Shown here: positions 60,683 through 64,000 of the stretch, piece after piece
How the letters are laid out: each line of letters begins with the position of its first letter
Position numbering within the stretch: the first letter of the stretch is position 1
NCBI RefSeq assembly: GCF_040373385.1
Contig: NZ_JBDXXH010000003.1
Location: 310,001 to 374,000, forward strand
DNA length: 64,000 bases
Direction: 5' to 3'
Source: Nitratidesulfovibrio sp.
Lineage (GTDB): Bacteria; Desulfobacterota; Desulfovibrionia; Desulfovibrionales; Desulfovibrionaceae
Program-made: the position numbers and the translations under genes
Notes under the pieces: model-generated
Seen by the model: only the letters and a program-made list of their open reading frames with translations
Told to the model about the DNA's origin: nothing
The model's database searches: none

Positions 60683-61336
60683 TCACACCAGGTTGGACAC
60701 GTTGTCGAGATAGCTGGAAAGTTCCAGTTGGGTGTCGGTACTGAGGTCCGCGAACTTCAGCCCCAGCTGCATGCGGTTGCCGTCCATGGAAATGCTTTTC
60801 ACCAGGCTCGAAAGGGTGGTCTGGGCCGCCCCCTCTGCGGCGAAGAAACCGCACTGCAACATCAGCATGTCATCCACGGCGGTTTCGCGGAAGGGGTCTT
60901 CGCGCTGCAATTCCAGCGAAACCTTGCAGCCGCCCTCGCTGAGGTCCAGCAGGATGCACTTGTACACGCCATGGCGGCCGTGCACGGCTGCGGGAAGCAG
61001 GCAGTTGATCCGGCGGTGCTGGCGCAGGTCCACCTGTTCCATGGAATCGGGGTAGTCCACGAACAGCAGAAAGCCCGGCTTGACGATGTGGTTCAGCACC
61101 TGGCTCTTGAACCCGAAGATGGTGCCCCCGGAGATGTAGCGCAGGGTCACCATCTCGCCGTTCAGCAGGCGCGCCCGGATGCCAGGTACCAGCGGCATTT
61201 TCAGGATCAGGTACTCGTAGTGCTGCAACCCCACCAGTTCGCTGGACAGGTTTTCCTTGGTGCCCGCCATGTTCAGCAACATGCGCGTGCCAAGGGGCAG
61301 GTCGAGGGCCTGGCCGTTGCGGGTACGGGTAACCAT
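60683..61336 (-). CDS. PilZ-domain protein with YcgR-like N-terminal domain
   Basis: 217 aa from MVTRTRNGQALDL, GGAG upstream; an ATG at 61393 is a less likely start. The N-terminal strand-rich part (about 10-105) resembles the flagellar-brake domain; the PilZ domain follows with the cyclic-di-GMP motifs RQHRRINC (RxxxR) and DLSEGGCKV (D/NxSxxG). It should read out cyclic-di-GMP, made or destroyed by GGDEF and HD-GYP proteins such as those in this window, and probably modulates motility (inference). Confidence 0.88.
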   Translation of the reverse strand: MVTRTRNGQALDLPLGTRMLLNMAGTKENLSSELVGLQHYEYLILKMPLVPGIRARLLNGEMVTLRYISGGTIFGFKSQVLNHIVKPGFLLFVDYPDSMEQVDLRQHRRINCLLPAAVHGRHGVYKCILLDLSEGGCKVSLELQREDPFRETAVDDMLMLQCGFFAAEGAAQTTLSSLVKSISMDGNRMQLGLKFADLSTDTQLELSSYLDNVSNLV

Positions 61337-61499
61337 TGCGCGCTCCGTGGCCCGTCCGGCGGGGTGTTCGGTGATGGCGGTGTGGGGGGGCATGCGCGCT
61401 TCTAGCTGGCTTTACGGAAAAAAAGAATGGGGGCGAGCCCTACCGGGAACGCCCCGCCATCGAAAATTCCGATGCACGCGTGCGGTGTGCGCCCCAGGC

Positions 61500-61970
61500 C
61501 TAATCCGGATACCCCGTGTCGGGCGGCAGCCCGCGCGACGATGCCTGCTTGCGGGCCAGCACGTCGCACCGTTCGTTTTCGGGGTGGCCGGAATGGCCGC
61601 GCACCCAGTGAAAGCGCACCTGGTGCAGGTCCAGCAGGGGTTGCAGCCGTTCCCACAGGTCGCGGTTCTTCACCGGCTTCTTGTCGCTGGTCTTCCAGCC
61701 GTTGCGGCGCCAGCCCGCCAGCCACTTCTTTTCCACCGCATCGCGCACGTACTGCGAGTCCGTGTACAGGTCCACGCCGCATGGCTCGTTGAGCAGGGCC
61801 AGCGCCTCGATGACTGCCAGGATTTCCATGCGGTTGTTGGTGGTAAGGGCAAAGCCCCCCGAAAGCTCGCGTTCGGAGCCGTTGCAGCGCAGTACGGCGG
61901 CCCAGCCGCCGGGGCCGGGGTTGCCAAGGCACGAGCCGTCGGTGAAGGCCTGGACGTTCTTCATGGTCAT
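61500..61970 (-). CDS. rnhA: ribonuclease HI
   Basis: 156 aa, the normal size. All catalytic residues are present: Asp in [17 protein letters not shown], Glu in [15 protein letters not shown], Asp in [16 protein letters not shown], and the His/Asp pair in [18 protein letters not shown]. The basic handle [20 protein letters not shown] is kept. It degrades RNA in RNA-DNA hybrids. An ATG two codons downstream is an equally possible start; the ribosome site is poor. Confidence 0.96.
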   Translation of the reverse strand: MTMKNVQAFTDGSCLGNPGPGGWAAVLRCNGSERELSGGFALTTNNRMEILAVIEALALLNEPCGVDLYTDSQYVRDAVEKKWLAGWRRNGWKTSDKKPVKNRDLWERLQPLLDLHQVRFHWVRGHSGHPENERCDVLARKQASSRGLPPDTGYPD

Positions 61971-62069
61971 GGAATGGTCCGGTGATGGGGTTGCAGGTGA
62001 TGCCGAAACGGGCCGGGGTGAAGGCGCACGGGCCGACTGCGTGGCCGGGCCGGATGGGGTTGGTGCCGG

Positions 62070-62591
62070 TCAGTTCTCGCCCAGGTGGTCCCACAGGTGT
62101 TTCAGGGCGCGCACCAGCCCCTCGGCCCACTGGCCGGAAGCCATGGCGGGGCGCAGCCAGTCGTTTTCAAGGGTCTGGGCCAGGGTATCGCCGTAGGCCT
62201 TGCGCAGCAGCGGGGGCAGTTCCACGATGACCTGCCCCTTGGCCGGGCACAGTCCCACGAACAGGGTCTGGGCGTCCAGCCGGGGCAGTTCCGGCGTGTC
62301 GCGCCGGATGTGGATGAGCAGCTTTACCCCGTGCACTTCGCGGAAGGCGTCCACCAGTTCGCGCAGGGCCTTTTCCTGCGCATCGGCCAGCAGGTCCGCC
62401 TCGTCCCACACGGCGGATGCCGCGCGCACGTCGGCCATGCGGCGTTCGGTGTTCGCCCAGAAGGCCCACGCCGTCAATGCGAACACGGCGATGAGCAGCA
62501 TGGTGCGCAGAAAGAACTGGCCCGGCGTGTCGGCGTTGACCAGCGGCAGGCGCGGCTCGCCTCGTTCGCGCTTGGGAAAGCGGAGGAACAT
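62070..62591 (-). CDS. TPM-domain membrane-anchored protein
   Basis: 173 aa. A basic N-terminus (MFLRFPKRERGEPRL) is followed by one membrane helix (RTMLLIAVFALTAWAFW) and a TPM_phosphatase-type domain: LLADAQEKALRELVDAFREVHGVKLLIHI, TLFVGLCPAKGQVIVELPPLL and DTLAQTLENDWLRPAM. Anchored TPM proteins act in the envelope, for example in photosystem repair or unknown bacterial roles. It lies upstream of rnhA on the same strand, with a gap of about 100 bp. Confidence 0.75.
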   Translation of the reverse strand: MFLRFPKRERGEPRLPLVNADTPGQFFLRTMLLIAVFALTAWAFWANTERRMADVRAASAVWDEADLLADAQEKALRELVDAFREVHGVKLLIHIRRDTPELPRLDAQTLFVGLCPAKGQVIVELPPLLRKAYGDTLAQTLENDWLRPAMASGQWAEGLVRALKHLWDHLGEN

Positions 62592-62704
62592 GGATCAGGC
62601 TCCTCTGAGCCGGCCCGTCTGGCTACGGGCCCGGCTGCCTGACTGGTGAGCCCGCCTGGCTGACCGGCAAGTCGGGCTGGCAGGGGCGAGCGGATGGACC
62701 CGGA

Positions 62705-64000
62705 TCACGCGGTGGCGTTGGTGGCCGCGCGGGCCTCGGCTATCCAGGCGGTGAGCGGCGTTTCCACCAGCGCGCGGATTTCGGCCAGGCGCTCCGGCGT
62801 TTCCGCCTCGAAGCGCAACACCAGCACCGGCTGGGTGTTCGAGGCGCGCACCAGGGCCCAGCCGTCTGGCCAGGTGATGCGCGCGCCGTCGATCTCGTTG
62901 ACCTCGTACAGCGCGCGGAAGTGTTCCTGCGCACGGCGCACCACGGCAAATTTCAGTTCGTCCGGGCAGGGCATGTGCAGTTCGGGCGTGGCGTGCGAGG
63001 GCGGCCAGCCGGGCAGCGCCGTCAGCGGCACGTCGGATGCGGACAGGATGCGCAGCAGCAGGGCGGCGGCGTAGATGGCGTCGTCGAAGCCGTACCACCC
63101 TTCGTTGAAGAACATGTGTCCGCTCATCTCGCCCGCCAGCGGCGCGTTCACTTCCAGCATGCGGGCCTTCATCACCGAATGGCCGGTGATCCACATGGTG
63201 GGCTTGCCGCCGTGGGCCTCGATGTCGCGGAACAGGCGGTGCGAGCACTTCACGTCGCCCATCACCTCGCCCCCCGGCGTACGGGCCAGCAGGTCGCGCG
63301 CGAAGAGCGAGAGCAACTCGTCGCCGAACAGCAGGCGGCCTGCCGCGTCCACCGCGCCCAGACGGTCGGCGTCACCGTCAAGGCCAATGCCCAGGTCCGC
63401 GCCTTCGCTGGCCACGCGGGCCATCAGGTCGCGCATGTTGGCTTCCACCACCGGGTCGGGGTGGTGGTTGGGAAAGGCGCCGTCCGGGTCGCAGTACTGC
63501 TTGATGACGTCCGCGCCCAGGCGGCGCAGCAGTTCGGCGCACAGCTCGCCGCCCGCGCCGTTGCCGCCGTCCACCACCACCTTCAACGGGCCCTGGGCGC
63601 GCGGGGCCAGTTGCACCCGCTGCGTCACCGCCTCCATGTAGGCGGGCACGATATCCATGGAACAGCCCACGCCCTTGCCGGAGGCGAAGCGCCCGGCGGC
63701 GAAGATTTCGAAGATGCGCCGGATTTCGGTGGTATGGATGGTCGTCTGCCCGGCCCACACCTTGAAGCCGTTGTATTCCGGCGGGTTGTGGCTGGCGGTG
63801 ATCATGATGCCGCCCTGGCGGTCCAGGTGGCGCACGGCGAAGTACAAGAGGGGGGTGGGCACCATGCCCACGCTGACGACATCGATGCCGCAGGCGATGA
63901 GCCCGGCAGTGAGCGCGTCATGGTAGGCGGGGGAGCTGTGGCGGCAGTCGTGGCCCACCACGGCGGCGTTGATGCCGCGTTCCAGCAGGTAGGTGCCGCA
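62705..64000 (-). CDS. phosphomannomutase/phosphoglucomutase (5' end outside window)
   Basis: 432 codons are in the window and the N-terminus lies beyond base 64000. Motifs of the alpha-D-phosphohexomutase family: active Ser in MITASHNPPEYNGFKVW, metal loop GLDGDADRLGAVD, sugar-binding GEMSGHMFFNEGWYGFDDAIYA, and phosphate-binding RASNTQPVLVLRFEA. It interconverts hexose 1- and 6-phosphates for LPS or exopolysaccharide precursors. The protein is otherwise intact to its C-terminus. Confidence 0.93.
   Translation of the reverse strand, partial: CGTYLLERGINAAVVGHDCRHSSPAYHDALTAGLIACGIDVVSVGMVPTPLLYFAVRHLDRQGGIMITASHNPPEYNGFKVWAGQTTIHTTEIRRIFEIFAAGRFASGKGVGCSMDIVPAYMEAVTQRVQLAPRAQGPLKVVVDGGNGAGGELCAELLRRLGADVIKQYCDPDGAFPNHHPDPVVEANMRDLMARVASEGADLGIGLDGDADRLGAVDAAGRLLFGDELLSLFARDLLARTPGGEVMGDVKCSHRLFRDIEAHGGKPTMWITGHSVMKARMLEVNAPLAGEMSGHMFFNEGWYGFDDAIYAAALLLRILSASDVPLTALPGWPPSHATPELHMPCPDELKFAVVRRAQEHFRALYEVNEIDGARITWPDGWALVRASNTQPVLVLRFEAETPERLAEIRALVETPLTAWIAEARAATNATA

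Overview
The window looks like a piece of chromosome from a high-GC, Desulfovibrio/Nitratidesulfovibrio-type sulfate reducer. Evidence is the strongly GC-biased third codon positions, a decaheme c-type cytochrome fused to a b-type membrane domain, many two-component and sigma-54 regulators, stand-alone FMN glutamate-synthase-like and amphi-Trp proteins, and a nifU-nifS / cysK-cysE block. There is one tRNA (Glu, UUC). I see no rRNA, no integrase, no insertion sequence and no CRISPR array. All calls come from reading the sequence only.

Layout. 1-2.8 kb: end of an FAD-dependent dehydrogenase, a small ORF, a membrane protein, a long inverted-repeat element, tRNA-Glu. 2.8-12.7 kb: a chemoreceptor; a sensor kinase with a periplasmic solute-binding-type sensor and its sigma-54 response regulator; a sigma-54 promoter in front of a phosphate-type binding protein; then a Tat-exported FMN alpha-hydroxy-acid dehydrogenase translationally coupled to a decaheme cytochrome c/b protein. 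This reads as one regulated periplasmic oxidation and electron-transfer module. 13-24 kb: a GGDEF gene carrying a +1 frameshift, a diverged UDP-GlcNAc-2-epimerase-like gene, a collagen-like ORF, a multi-PAS kinase, tatA, a Gate-type membrane protein and a CheV with a linker inserted in its CheW domain. 24-26.6 kb: a sigma-54 activator with a degenerate receiver; beyond its 3' end lie three regularly spaced palindromes and a sigma-54-type promoter that seems to drive a non-coding RNA.

26.6-35.8 kb: U32 peptidase family, PHP phosphoesterase, Trm112-like, two Hsp20 proteins, YfcE-type phosphoesterase, tRNA-dihydrouridine synthase, a leaderless-looking RHH/SRPBCC pair, a MerR/carboxymuconolactone decarboxylase pair with its 19-bp-spacer promoter, an unknown gene behind a 25-bp palindrome, and a glyoxalase. 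35.9-40.4 kb: cysE, cysK, nifS, nifU, with an intrinsic terminator between nifS and cysK. 40.8-46 kb: a DUF4422 glycosyltransferase, two tandem HD-GYP proteins, and a PAS chemoreceptor behind a good FliA promoter.

46.2-54.8 kb is a complete locus of the GAK type (ATP-Grasp, Amphi-Trp, Kinase): two amphi-Trp proteins, a CofD-like protein, HprK-related kinase B, an ATP-grasp enzyme, a PhoU-APH fusion, a PHP-like protein and an XXXCH protein, all on the minus strand and partly overlapping. The families are recognisable, but I know of no assigned biochemical function for the system. 55-64 kb: a PDZ lipoprotein with a ruined M48 protease domain, an FMN glutamate-synthase-like protein with a long leader, a YjbQ protein, a second Gate-type membrane protein, a PilZ protein, RNase HI, a TPM-domain protein, and a phosphomannomutase cut by the window end. 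A dispersed intergenic repeat of about 120-180 bp occurs four times (17.1, 37.0, 46.0, 52.5 kb). In-frame 9- and 12-bp microsatellites and low-complexity linkers recur inside conserved protein domains.
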